From Deltaproteobacteria bacterium (lineage in GTDB: Bacteria > Desulfobacterota > DSM-4660 > Desulfatiglandales > Desulfatiglandaceae): 16,702 bases of DNA. The notes beneath the pieces were generated by a model. It was not told the DNA's origin, did no database searches, and worked only from the letters and a program-made list of their open reading frames with translations. Shown here piece after piece: positions 1-7,343 of the stretch. The position numbers and the translations under genes were made by a program. The number at the start of each line of letters is the position of its first letter. Position 1 is the first letter of the stretch. The stretch lies in NCBI GenBank assembly GCA_018644785.1, contig JABGPV010000098.1, forward strand, positions 1 to 16,702, read 5' to 3'.

Positions 1-4
1 CCAT
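1..4 (-). CDS. Start of a truncated gene running off the left edge
   Basis: Only the first four bases of a possible minus-strand gene are visible: an ATG whose complement lies at 2-4. It is preceded, at 8-nt spacing, by a good Shine-Dalgarno (GAGGAG on the minus strand, about 13-18). It follows the permease stop by about 43 nt on the same strand, so it would be the third gene of the CBS-permease operon. Nothing can be said about its product. The call rests only on the ribosome binding site and spacing. Confidence 0.4.
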
Positions 5-47
5 AACCTTTTCTCCTCATTTGTTCTATTATGGAAACCTTTCCTGG

Positions 48-1523
48 CTATGGTATTGTCACCGGCATTCCCATGAGGGGCCAGATGACATAAACGGCCA
101 ACGCTGTCACAGCCATCAACATGATGCTGGCCGGAATGCCGTATAGAAAAAACTCACCGGTGGAAAACTGTTTTGAATCGTATGCGATGGCATTGGGTGC
201 GGCGCCTACCAGCAGCAGGAAGGGCATACCTGCAACGACGAGGGAGGCGAAAAGGATCACCTCGGGTGCCACATGCAGGTAGGGCGCGATAACCAGGGCC
301 ACAGGAAGCGAAATGGCGATGGCGGCCACGTTCATGATGAAGTTTGTCATCATCATCACGAAAAAGGCGATGCTCATGACAAAAACAAACCAGCTGGCCT
401 CTTGGAACATGGCGAGCCAGTTCACGGCGAGCCACTTGGCGGCCCCCGTATCCCACAGGCAGAACCCGATGCTCATGGCCCCGCCGAAGAGAAGGATGAT
501 ATTCCAGGGGATATCTTCCAGATCGTCCACATCCAGGATGCCGACGATAAAAAACAGGATGGTGGATACCAAAATAATGGCGGTCTTGTTGATGGGTTGA
601 AGAGCGGGGATAAAGGAGCGCAGGCTCATGACCAGGATACAACCGAATACAATAACGGCTGCCAGGATTTCCTTCTTGGTAATGGACCCCAGTTCAGAGT
701 TCAACTGTTTTGCTTTTTCTCTCAAGCCGGGGATCACTTTCTTTTCAGGTTTCAGGAATACCATGAAGAAACCCCATAACAAAAAGGTCATGAGCCAGCC
801 GATGGGGAACATGTAGTAGGTCAGTTCAAAAAAACTGACTTCCTTGCCGACCACGTCAGTGTAAAAACCGAGGGCAACTGCGCCTCTGGCGGCCCCCAGC
901 AGGGTCACAATGCTGCCGGCACCGGCCACATAGGCCATCCCCATGAAAAGGCCCTTGCCGAATTTCGTCTGCTTGTTCCCTTCGCCATAAAGGGCGTAAA
1001 TGGATATGAGCAGCGGGTAAATGGTCGCAGCCACAGCCGTATGGGCCATGATGTGGGTGAGGGCCGCTGTCACGACGAAACAGCCCAGGTATATCATGCT
1101 TGTTTTTTCCCCCACAACGATCAACATTTTGTAGGCAAGCCGTTTGGTTAACCCCACTTTGGTGAAGACCAGGCCGATGACGATGGAGGCAAAAATAAAC
1201 ATGACGGAAGGGACCATAAAATCCGTAAAGGCCACCTTTGCCGGTCGGATCAGGAACATGGCTTGAAGAACACCGATCGCCAGACTGGTAACCCCGATGG
1301 GCACCACTTCAAACACCCACCAGGTTCCCGCCAGCAGGAAGACCGCTAATGCGCCTTTTGCCTCTTTGCTTAAGGGGAAATGTTTCCCCATTGGGTCAAC
1401 CGCATCGGGCCAAGATGAGGACGTATAGACAATAATAAACAGAAAAACCCCTACCAGAAGAAAAATGATCTTCGTCCAGTTGATTTTGGATTTTTCATCC
1501 GCTGAAGTGAAGTCGTTCGACAT
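48..1523 (-). CDS. SLC13/DASS-family anion permease
   Basis: This 491-residue polytopic inner-membrane protein has about a dozen hydrophobic segments; the first spans roughly residues 18-36 after a short cytosolic N-terminus. Length and the repeated-half architecture fit the divalent anion:sodium symporter (SLC13/CitT/ArsB-like) superfamily, whose members import di- or tricarboxylates, sulfate or related anions. The second-half loop LVGAAPNAIAY (about 437-447) is family-like. The two SNT signature loops that bind sodium and substrate in characterised members are altered: AHTAVAAT around 160-167 and TNFIMNVAA around 393-401. The first-half loop near 203-217 reads VTLLGAARGA instead of a TPPN-type sequence. 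Substrate and coupling ion therefore cannot be assigned. The ATG at 1523 has a GGAGG nine bases upstream. It lies 67 nt downstream of the CBS-domain gene and is probably co-transcribed with it. Confidence 0.85.
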   Translation of the reverse strand: MSNDFTSADEKSKINWTKIIFLLVGVFLFIIVYTSSSWPDAVDPMGKHFPLSKEAKGALAVFLLAGTWWVFEVVPIGVTSLAIGVLQAMFLIRPAKVAFTDFMVPSVMFIFASIVIGLVFTKVGLTKRLAYKMLIVVGEKTSMIYLGCFVVTAALTHIMAHTAVAATIYPLLISIYALYGEGNKQTKFGKGLFMGMAYVAGAGSIVTLLGAARGAVALGFYTDVVGKEVSFFELTYYMFPIGWLMTFLLWGFFMVFLKPEKKVIPGLREKAKQLNSELGSITKKEILAAVIVFGCILVMSLRSFIPALQPINKTAIILVSTILFFIVGILDVDDLEDIPWNIILLFGGAMSIGFCLWDTGAAKWLAVNWLAMFQEASWFVFVMSIAFFVMMMTNFIMNVAAIAISLPVALVIAPYLHVAPEVILFASLVVAGMPFLLLVGAAPNAIAYDSKQFSTGEFFLYGIPASIMLMAVTALAVYVIWPLMGMPVTIP

Positions 1524-1590
1524 GTATTAAAACCTCCGTCTGATTTGTAAAAAAATGGTCAAGGCGGAATGAATTGCCTGATTTATAATG

Positions 1591-2148
1591 TTAAAGGCTG
1601 CAGGTGGTTTTCATGGTCTGAAAGATGGCGTTAAAAACATCCGTCAACTTCAAAATACCGATAATCTGGTCCCCCCGGGTCACGAGCAGGGATTGATGGT
1701 TCCCCAACACCAATTGATGGCAAGCCATCTCCAGAGAGGCATCCTCACTCACATATTCCCCCTCGCCGGGGGTATGCATGAAATCTCTGACTTTTATGTC
1801 GGCAGCTTTCCTACAGATGTCGGTGAGTGGCTTTTCCCACAAATAGTTCTGCTCCAGTATGGACGAAATGAATTTCCGGCTCAGGCCGAATCGCGACAGG
1901 GACTTAATATCTCCCATTTCACCATATTTGGGTTCCAAGGCTTTTATGATATCCAATTGGCCCAGTTTGCCCACAATTCGGTCTTTCGGGCCGTATACCA
2001 ATACGGCCCTGTGTTTATAGGGCAGGTGTAAGAATTTTTCCTGCGCCTCCTCCAGGGCCAGAACGGCTTCGTAGAGGGTTGCGCTGTTCGGGACGGTGGC
2101 ATACTCATCGAGAGGCACCATAAGGTCCTTTATCGTCATTGTTTCCAT
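1591..2148 (-). CDS. Tandem CBS-domain protein
   Basis: This soluble protein of 185 residues is made almost entirely of two CBS motifs, at about 8-71 and 119-176. The C-terminal halves of both repeats show the usual beta-strand/turn pattern ending in a helix (for example IIGILKLTDVFNAI at 162-175). CBS pairs (Bateman modules) bind adenosine nucleotides and report energy state to an attached or partner protein. No catalytic domain is present, so a stand-alone regulatory role is inferred. It lies 67 nt upstream of the SLC13 permease on the same strand behind a strong promoter, so regulation of transport is an attractive but untested idea. The ATG at 2148 is preceded by AGGAAAG. Confidence 0.85.
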   Translation of the reverse strand: METMTIKDLMVPLDEYATVPNSATLYEAVLALEEAQEKFLHLPYKHRAVLVYGPKDRIVGKLGQLDIIKALEPKYGEMGDIKSLSRFGLSRKFISSILEQNYLWEKPLTDICRKAADIKVRDFMHTPGEGEYVSEDASLEMACHQLVLGNHQSLLVTRGDQIIGILKLTDVFNAIFQTMKTTCSL

Positions 2149-2186
2149 AATTCACTTTCCTCACGTTAACGGTATTTTGGCGACGG

Positions 2187-2215
2187 ATCATAAAAATTCC
2201 ATTGATCAAAGTCAA
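2187..2215 (-). promoter_or_regulatory. Sigma70-type promoter for CBS-permease operon
   Basis: Reading the minus strand, TTGACT (2215-2210) is followed after exactly 17 bases by TATGAT (2192-2187). The -10 box lies about 40 nt upstream of the CBS protein ATG. The spacer contains the 8-bp palindrome TTGATCAA, which could be an operator half or coincidence. The match is close to the housekeeping consensus. Confidence 0.7.
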
Positions 2216-2315
2216 GCGATTTACGTCTGTACCGTTGATCTTATGGCCGGCTTTTTGTGAATATTCGGGGGATGCGATTTTAAAACCATTGAAAACTGAA
2301 CCCACAATGATTTAT

Positions 2316-2442
2316 GATGGCGTCGTAAGAAGTCCCATCTACTGCGTTGCAGCAATTTTTCAGAATCTCAACATACTACATGTATGCCTACGATCCTGAA
2401 AAACCGCTACGCCTTGTATATGGAACCTTTTACAACGCCATC
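2316..2442. repeat. 127-bp imperfect palindrome, MITE/REP-like
   Basis: The arms 2316-2376 and 2382-2442 are inverted copies of each other with scattered mismatches and one small offset. Both ends read GATGGCGT (outer 8 bp identical on opposite strands), TTTTTCAG recurs in both arms, and the centre is CATAC-TACAT-GTATG (2372-2386). I judge about 70 percent arm identity by eye. The element fills most of the gap between the divergent CBS and FAD-oxidoreductase genes. It has no credible coding content and no transposase. It resembles the non-autonomous palindromic repeats dispersed in Desulfobacterales genomes, but that is recollection, not a search. A folded transcript would form a long hairpin. 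No target-site duplication is evident. Confidence 0.7.
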
Positions 2443-2509
2443 TATAGACAGTGTCCATCCACAAATGGTTAAGATGTAAAAGATATCAGCCTGATCAGGA
2501 GCTTAAATT

Positions 2510-4219
2510 ATGTCACAGCATGTGGTGGTTGTCGGAGCAGTTGCACTGGGTCCAAAAGCAGCTTGCCGTTTCAAGAGGCTTGAACCCGATTCAAAGGTTA
2601 CAATGGTGGATCAGTCGGATCTCATTTCCTACGGGGGTTGCGGAATTCCCTATTTTGTATCCGGAGACGTCAGTGATGCAAGCCAGCTTCAGTCAACCAG
2701 TTTTCATATGGTTCGCGATGCGAAGTTTTTCCAGAGTGTTAAAGACATCGATGTGTTGACCAACACCGGGGTTTTATCCATCGATCGAAACAGCAAAACC
2801 GTAAAAGTGCGAAATGTACTGGACCAGCGGGAAGAAGACCTGCCCTACGATCAACTGGTGCTGGCCACCGGCAGTCGCCCCAAGCGATTACCCGTCCCCG
2901 GTGCCGACTTGAAAGGGGTTTTTACGGTATCGAATCTCAATGAAGCCATGGCCATCAAGCAGGGGCTCGCTGACGGCGAGGTTGAAAAAGCCGTGGTTAT
3001 CGGGGCCGGCGCCATCGGACTTGAAATGGCGGAAGCCCTGGCGGATTTGTGGGGAATTGAAACCACGGTTATCGAGGTCGCCGATCAGATCCTGCCCGGT
3101 ATCGTCAGCCCGAATATAGCCCGCATGGCCCAGTGTCATCTGGATGAAAATGATATTGCTGTTCGCCTGGATGAAATGGTTCAGCGGCTTGAAGGAACGG
3201 ATCGTGTGGAAAAGGTCACGACCGACAAGGGGACCATCGATGCGGATATGGTGATCATGGCGGTCGGTGTTGCTCCGAACGGTGAACTGGCCAAAGCGGC
3301 CGGACTCGAGGTTTCAGCCAGTGGGGCCATTGTGGTCAATGAACGGATGCAAACATCCGATCCTCATATTTTTGCCGGGGGTGACTGTGTGGAGATTCCC
3401 CATCTTCTCACCGGAAAACCGGGATATTTTCCATCCGGTTCTCTCGCCAACCGGCAGGGACGGGTTATCGGTACCAATCTGGCGGGCGGAAACGCAAAAT
3501 TCGAGGGGGCTGTGGGGACCTTCATTATGAAAGTTTTTGAAATGTCCTTAGCCAGTGCGGGTATGAGCCTGAAAACAGCGAAAGCTGAAGGATCAGATGC
3601 GTTGAGCGTGTTTGTTTCACAGTTTGACCGGGCACATTTCTATCCGGAAAAAAACCTCATGTACATGGAACTCATCGTGGATCGGAAAACAGAGAAAGTT
3701 CTGGGGGTTCAGGGGCTTGGAAGTATGACAGACGCCGTTTTCGCCAGGGTCAATGCCGTGGCGGCCATCCTCAAATACAGCCCCACCACCGCGGATATCA
3801 GCAACCTGGAACTTCTTTATGCCCCACCCTTTTCAGCGGCCATGGACATCGTGAACGCTCTGGGCAATACGGCTGAAAACGTTTTGAGAGGAAAAAATAA
3901 GCTGATTGATGTGGACCAGTTCGCAAAATGGTGGCAGGATAGAGACGGTAGTGACGCCGTTTTTCTGGATTGTCGGGGCTGGGGAAATGCCAAACCCTTT
4001 GCGGAAAAGTACCCGGATGACTGGAAAAGCATCCCCCAGGATGAGCTCAGTGTGCGTATGGACGAGGTCCCCAGGGACAAGCCCCTGGTTCTCATATGTA
4101 ATACGGGGGTTCGTTCTTACGAAGCGCAATTGAACCTGCGGCAGAAGGGCATTACCAATACCTATAATCTTCAGGGGGGTATGGCCACCGTCAAGAAGTG
4201 GGGCTTCGACCTTTTGTGA
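2510..4219 (+). CDS. CoA-disulfide/persulfide reductase fused to rhodanese
   Basis: This 569-residue cytosolic flavoprotein belongs to the pyridine nucleotide-disulfide oxidoreductase family. An N-terminal FAD fold is followed by the single redox cysteine (Cys44 in SYGGCGIPYF) typical of CoA-disulfide reductases. An NAD(P)H fold with GAGAIGLE (about 165-172), a second FAD contact with GGDC (about 289-292), and a dimerisation domain follow. The C-terminal rhodanese domain (about 462-569) has the active-site loop CNTGVRS with Cys530. Length and domain order match CoADR-rhodanese fusions and NADH-dependent persulfide reductase (Npsr), which reduce CoA- or protein-bound persulfides. Disposal or cycling of sulfane sulfur is therefore likely. 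The first dinucleotide loop reads GAVALGP, which is not a standard GxGxxG. AGGAG lies about 8 nt before the ATG. The CNBD gene follows after 33 nt. Confidence 0.88.
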   Translation: MSQHVVVVGAVALGPKAACRFKRLEPDSKVTMVDQSDLISYGGCGIPYFVSGDVSDASQLQSTSFHMVRDAKFFQSVKDIDVLTNTGVLSIDRNSKTVKVRNVLDQREEDLPYDQLVLATGSRPKRLPVPGADLKGVFTVSNLNEAMAIKQGLADGEVEKAVVIGAGAIGLEMAEALADLWGIETTVIEVADQILPGIVSPNIARMAQCHLDENDIAVRLDEMVQRLEGTDRVEKVTTDKGTIDADMVIMAVGVAPNGELAKAAGLEVSASGAIVVNERMQTSDPHIFAGGDCVEIPHLLTGKPGYFPSGSLANRQGRVIGTNLAGGNAKFEGAVGTFIMKVFEMSLASAGMSLKTAKAEGSDALSVFVSQFDRAHFYPEKNLMYMELIVDRKTEKVLGVQGLGSMTDAVFARVNAVAAILKYSPTTADISNLELLYAPPFSAAMDIVNALGNTAENVLRGKNKLIDVDQFAKWWQDRDGSDAVFLDCRGWGNAKPFAEKYPDDWKSIPQDELSVRMDEVPRDKPLVLICNTGVRSYEAQLNLRQKGITNTYNLQGGMATVKKWGFDLL

Positions 4220-4252
4220 ACGGACACTAAATAATGAGGGAGGTATCGGCAC

Positions 4253-4663
4253 ATGGATTTCAGCATCATGCAAAAAACGCTAAAGGACTGTGCCCTATTT
4301 CGAGGTTTGGATCAGGGCCAGTTGGGCCTTCTGGCCATGAGTGCCGAAGCGAAAGAGTTTGCAACAGACGATATTGTCTATCGGCAGGGAGATGATGCCG
4401 GCGGTCTCTTTGCCCTGATTGTGTCGGGGAAACTGGAGGCGAGCACCCAACAGGGCTATGTGTTGAAAACCCTGGGTAGCGGTGAAATCATTGGTGAAGT
4501 GGGGACCATCAGCCAGCAGGGAAAACGTACGGTAACGTTGAAAGCGGTTGAACCGGCAACCCTCCTCCAATGGAATATTCAGGATATCGGCGATACATCC
4601 CCGTCACTGCTGAAAAAACTCAAGGATCTGGCGTGGCGGCGAATCAAAGACTTCAATGAATAG
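4253..4663 (+). CDS. Stand-alone cyclic nucleotide-binding-domain protein
   Basis: This 136-residue protein consists of one cNMP-binding (Crp-type) beta-barrel and flanking helices. Visible marks are the N-terminal helix and LFRGL (15-19), the strand YRQGDDAGGLFALIVSGKLE (43-62), and the phosphate-binding cassette region with Gly81-Glu82 and Arg92. There is no C-terminal helix-turn-helix, so it is not a Crp/Fnr DNA-binding regulator. It probably acts as a ligand-sensing partner of another protein. It lies 33 nt after the persulfide-reductase gene with a strong GAGGGAGG ribosome site, which suggests co-expression and perhaps allosteric control of that enzyme. The ligand is unknown; the cassette is too divergent to claim cAMP. 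Confidence 0.8.
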   Translation: MDFSIMQKTLKDCALFRGLDQGQLGLLAMSAEAKEFATDDIVYRQGDDAGGLFALIVSGKLEASTQQGYVLKTLGSGEIIGEVGTISQQGKRTVTLKAVEPATLLQWNIQDIGDTSPSLLKKLKDLAWRRIKDFNE

Positions 4664-4739
4664 GGTGCAGGGGACAGTTGTCAGGGGGCAGGATGAAATT
4701 CGAAACTGATTTTTCTGCACCCTGACAACTGCACCCTGT
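4662..4739. repeat. REP-like inverted repeat after CNBD gene
   Basis: The arm GTTGTCAGGGGGCAG (4677-4691) pairs with CTGCACCCTGACAAC (4715-4729) with one mismatch. A further AGGGTGCAG at 4662-4670 pairs with CTGCACCCT at 4729-4737 across a bulge containing GGGGACAG. The block begins inside the CNBD stop codon. The GGGGACAG/CTGCACCC vocabulary resembles REP sequences linked to REP-associated tyrosine transposases, but no such gene is in this window. The hairpin could also serve as a transcript end or mRNA stabiliser. There is no U-tract typical of an intrinsic terminator. Confidence 0.6.
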
Positions 4740-4759
4740 AAAAGATTAATAGTGTACCC

Positions 4760-4788
4760 TTGCAATGGATGAAACGCTCTGTTATTCT
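4760..4788 (+). promoter_or_regulatory. Candidate promoter for first dodecin
   Basis: TTGCAA (4760-4765) and TATTCT (4783-4788) are separated by 17 bases, about 110 nt upstream of the dodecin ATG. The gap between the CNBD stop and the dodecin start (over 230 nt, including the inverted repeat) makes an independent promoter plausible. The match to consensus is moderate. Confidence 0.4.
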
Positions 4789-4897
4789 GCTCTTCAGAGA
4801 ATATGACGGTTTGATTCTTGAAAAGGAAAGGGGGTGAATTTCATAGGATATCAGCGGTTCTTTGATCAAAACCTTTTAAATGAGAAGGAGGGTTACG

Positions 4898-5107
4898 ATG
4901 GCTGGAAGTACATACAAAATTATTGAGTTGGTGGGTACAAGTGACCAATCATGGGAAGATGCTACAAACACCGCAATCGCGACGGCGGGCGAAAGCCTCA
5001 AGGATCTGAGGGTAGCGGAAGTTACCAAACTGGATGTAACCATTGAAAATGGAAAGGTAACCTCATTTCGAACACGACTGAGTGTTTCTTTTAAATACGC
5101 CAAATAG
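4898..5107 (+). CDS. Dodecin-family protein (first copy)
   Basis: This 69-residue protein has the small beta-alpha-beta-beta fold of dodecins, which assemble as hollow dodecamers and usually store riboflavin, FMN or CoA. The family pattern is clear: YKIIELVGTS at the start, a helix containing SWEDAT, and the C-terminal strand RLSVSFKYAK. Aligned by eye with the Mycobacterium protein, the flavin-stacking Trp (DWFEV) is replaced by Val in RVAEV, and the Gln on the penultimate strand is Arg in SFRTRL, so classical flavin binding is doubtful. The ATG at 4898 is chosen because a full GAAGGAGG ends 5 nt before it; an in-frame ATG at 4880 lies upstream of that site. A second dodecin lies at 7344. 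Confidence 0.88.
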   Translation: MAGSTYKIIELVGTSDQSWEDATNTAIATAGESLKDLRVAEVTKLDVTIENGKVTSFRTRLSVSFKYAK

Positions 5108-5182
5108 GTTAAACCGCGACAAAAGACCCCCTGCGTTTAGGGCTAGTTTTTGCTGCCGACTATCCGAGGAGCATCGCTGAAC

Positions 5183-5800
5183 ATGCCCAGAAACAGACTG
5201 ACGGTACTTGATCAAATTGCAGCCTCAGATAAGGTTCGGAAAAAGATCATAGACGCTGCAAGCGCCCTTTATGCCAAAAAAGGCTTCGGGGCCACTTCGA
5301 TTCAGGAAATCTCCGAAACCGCGAATGTTACCCTGCCTGTTACTTACCACTATGTCAAAAAGAAATCCGGGATCATGCGGCTCATCATGGAAGATGTGTT
5401 GAACATTTTCCGGGAGAGCCTGATCAAGGAAATCGGGGACATTGTGGACCCTGTGGAGAAGCTGGCCATGGCGGTTATCCTCTACCTCAGGGTGCTGGAC
5501 CGGCAGCGCGAAAAGATGCTGCTGCTTTATCAAAAATCCAGTTCCCTGGACAGGGATTCAAAAACGCGGATTATGGCCCTTGAAGTCGAAGTCAGTGAGA
5601 TTTTTTCAAATATCATCAATGAAGGGATTGCGCAGGGGGTCTTCAAAGCGGTTGATGTTGACCTTATGGCCTACAACATTTTGATGTTATCACAAATGTG
5701 GATACTCAAGCACTGGCATTTTAAAAACCGTTTGACACTGGATAAATATATTGACAGTCAGCTGGTGACCATAATGGATGCGCTCGGAGCAAAATATTGA
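5183..5800 (+). CDS. TetR-family transcriptional regulator
   Basis: This 205-residue protein has an N-terminal TetR DNA-binding domain (about 22-68). The helix-turn-helix is visible as GATSIQEISETANVT and LPVTYHYVKKK, after the usual IIDAASALYAKKG helix. The C-terminal two thirds is an all-helical ligand and dimerisation domain resembling the TetR_C regulators of fatty-acid or acyl-CoA genes, but the ligand cannot be read from sequence. The ATG at 5183 is preferred because GAGGAGC lies about 10 nt upstream; an in-frame ATG at 5150 lacks such a site. It follows the dodecin by 75 nt on the same strand and converges with rsmG, leaving only 8 nt between them. The likely target is itself or nearby genes, without direct evidence. 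Confidence 0.88.
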   Translation: MPRNRLTVLDQIAASDKVRKKIIDAASALYAKKGFGATSIQEISETANVTLPVTYHYVKKKSGIMRLIMEDVLNIFRESLIKEIGDIVDPVEKLAMAVILYLRVLDRQREKMLLLYQKSSSLDRDSKTRIMALEVEVSEIFSNIINEGIAQGVFKAVDVDLMAYNILMLSQMWILKHWHFKNRLTLDKYIDSQLVTIMDALGAKY

Positions 5801-5808
5801 TCGCACTT

Positions 5809-6453
5809 TTATTTCCTTTTCTTCAGGACCAGCAGGTTTCTTTTCAGTTCTTTACCTTTCAGGATATAAGGCTTTGAATCGTGAACAAAAAGGCCCTTCT
5901 CCTTTAACAGCGGCTTACATTCAGCAAGAATATCCTCGAACCGGTTCCCCAGAAAAGCAACCATCAGCCCCCCGGGCGCCAGATACGGCGCACACAGCTT
6001 GACAAGTCTCGGCAAAGGCGCCATGGCCCTGGATGTAATTATGTGGCACCATTCAAATGGAAGGGGCTGGGAAAGCATTTCAATCCGTTCTCTAATGACC
6101 TCGATCTGTTTCAATCCACAGAGCCGGATGATCTGCTTTAAAAAGCTCCCCTTTTTCAAATTGGGTTCCATGAGGAAAAATTTCATGGCCGGCCTGCAGA
6201 TTTTCAGGGGAATGGCGGGGAAACCCGCCCCCGAGCCAACATCGAGGCATATTCCTGTATCCGGAAGGTAGGGGAGCGGCATGAGGGAATCTGCCACCAG
6301 TTCGTCCATGATGCGCCGGGTGGATGACAAACCTGTGAGATTCATATGTCTGTTCCAGGCCGTCAGTTCTTTTATGAAAATGGAGAGAAGATCCTTTTGT
6401 CCCGGCGAAAGATTGATTTCAATTCCTTTGAAACATGATTCCAGGTCCTTCAT
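5809..6453 (-). CDS. rsmG: 16S rRNA (guanine527-N7)-methyltransferase RsmG
   Basis: This 214-residue SAM-dependent methyltransferase is of the normal length for RsmG (GidB), which adds the N7-methyl group to G527 of 16S rRNA in the 30S decoding region. Family marks are WNRHMNLTGL (33-42), the SAM motif DVGSGAGFPAIPL (71-83), MEPNLKKGSFL (95-105) and SRAMAPLPRL (141-150). It sits 15 nt downstream of the LOG-family gene on the same strand and is probably read from the LOG promoter at 7222-7250. The ribosome site is weak (GAGG about 13 nt upstream of the ATG), so coupling to LOG translation is possible. In many bacteria rsmG sits beside mnmG/parA, which is not the case here. Confidence 0.93.
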   Translation of the reverse strand: MKDLESCFKGIEINLSPGQKDLLSIFIKELTAWNRHMNLTGLSSTRRIMDELVADSLMPLPYLPDTGICLDVGSGAGFPAIPLKICRPAMKFFLMEPNLKKGSFLKQIIRLCGLKQIEVIRERIEMLSQPLPFEWCHIITSRAMAPLPRLVKLCAPYLAPGGLMVAFLGNRFEDILAECKPLLKEKGLFVHDSKPYILKGKELKRNLLVLKKRK

Positions 6454-6468
6454 CTTTTGCGGTGGCCT

Positions 6469-7122
6469 CTAAATAATAACCCGTCTTTTGATGATGGCCA
6501 CGGCTTCTTCGGGCGAATCTACTATTCGGAAAATATCAAGGTCCGATTCCGAAATGGTTTTTTCCTTGAGCAATACATCTTTAATCCACTCCAGCAGCCC
6601 CCCCCAATAATCGGATCCCACCAGGATGACGGGAAAATTCCGAATCCTTCCCGTTTGAATGAGCGTTACGGCCTCAAAAAGTTCGTCAAGGGTGCCAAAC
6701 CCCCCCGGCATGATAATATACGCAACGGCATATTTTACGAACATCACTTTTCGAATGAAAAAGTACTTGAAATTAAGTCGAACATTGGCGTATTTGTTGG
6801 GCTGTTGTTCATTGGGAAGCTCAATATGAAGGCCCACCGACTTTCCGTTTGCATTGGCCGCCCCCAAGTTGGCGGCTTCCATGACGCCGGGACCCCCGCC
6901 TGAAATCACATTGAAACCATTTTCCACCAAGAGGCGAGCCGTTGTGACAGTGCTTTTATATACGTCGCTTTCAGGTGCAATCTGTGAAGATCCAAAAATG
7001 CTGACCGCGGGATAGGCCTCAGGCATCTCTTCAAAGCCCCTTACGAACTCAGATATGATCTGAAACATCCGCCAGGATTCCTTCAAGTTCAGGTCGTCAA
7101 CGATATATTGGCTGTCCTTCAT
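6469..7122 (-). CDS. LOG-family (TIGR00730) Rossmann-fold protein
   Basis: This 217-residue cytosolic protein carries the two hallmark motifs of the lysine-decarboxylase-like/LOG family: GGGPGVMEAAN (75-85) and PGGFGTLDELFE (139-150), with Arg125-Lys126 between them. Characterised members are 5'-phosphoribohydrolases that release free base from nucleoside monophosphates (cytokinin LOG proteins in plants, purine nucleotide hydrolases in bacteria). Substrate is not predictable here; nucleotide salvage or clean-up is the most reasonable role. The ATG at 7122 has AAAGGA 8 nt upstream. It is the first gene of a two-gene unit with rsmG, behind a consensus promoter, and diverges from the second dodecin operon. 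Confidence 0.9.
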   Translation of the reverse strand: MKDSQYIVDDLNLKESWRMFQIISEFVRGFEEMPEAYPAVSIFGSSQIAPESDVYKSTVTTARLLVENGFNVISGGGPGVMEAANLGAANANGKSVGLHIELPNEQQPNKYANVRLNFKYFFIRKVMFVKYAVAYIIMPGGFGTLDELFEAVTLIQTGRIRNFPVILVGSDYWGGLLEWIKDVLLKEKTISESDLDIFRIVDSPEEAVAIIKRRVII

Positions 7123-7221
7123 GGTAAATGTCCTTTCTTTTCAGTTAAATCCACAAAAAACCATTGCTTTTTGTCATCACATACTTTAGCTTTTATGGTA
7201 ACCCGTCATGGGTGAATCAGG

Positions 7222-7250
7222 ATAATAGGGTGATGGCGGATTTGTGTCAA
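7222..7250 (-). promoter_or_regulatory. Consensus promoter for LOG-rsmG
   Basis: On the minus strand, TTGACA (7250-7245), a perfect -35 box, is followed after 17 bases by TATTAT (7227-7222). Transcription would start near 7215 and leave a leader of about 93 nt before the LOG ATG. No strong hairpin was recognised in that leader. Confidence 0.75.
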
Positions 7251-7280
7251 GGATTGATACGTTTAGGGTTGTGGGCATCA

Positions 7281-7308
7281 TTGATAGAGGCAAACGAGTC
7301 AATATTCT
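7281..7308 (+). promoter_or_regulatory. Candidate promoter for dodecin-XRE-DUF1178-IMPCH operon
   Basis: TTGATA (7281-7286) and TATTCT (7303-7308) are 16 bases apart, about 36 nt before the TTG start of the second dodecin. It is back to back with the LOG promoter, giving a compact divergent control region. Confidence 0.5.
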
Positions 7309-7343
7309 AAAATTTGGGTTGAAAAAAGCAAGGAGGTCGGCTA

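Noticed and set aside
154..816. Several open frames opposite or overlapping the permease gene, one His-rich
   Set aside because: They overlap a well-supported SLC13 gene, have no family pattern and no ribosome sites; the His runs are antisense of Met/Asn codons in the permease.
2202..2399. Open frame of 65 codons running into the palindromic repeat
   Set aside because: It is formed by repeat sequence, lacks a ribosome site and has no protein-like composition.
3833..4273. Minus-strand open frame of 146 codons opposite the rhodanese region
   Set aside because: Antisense shadow of a clear rhodanese domain with no family resemblance.
5108..5155. Terminator between the first dodecin and the TetR gene
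   Set aside because: Only a 4-bp CCCT/AGGG stem precedes the T-run at 5147-5151, which is too weak to call.
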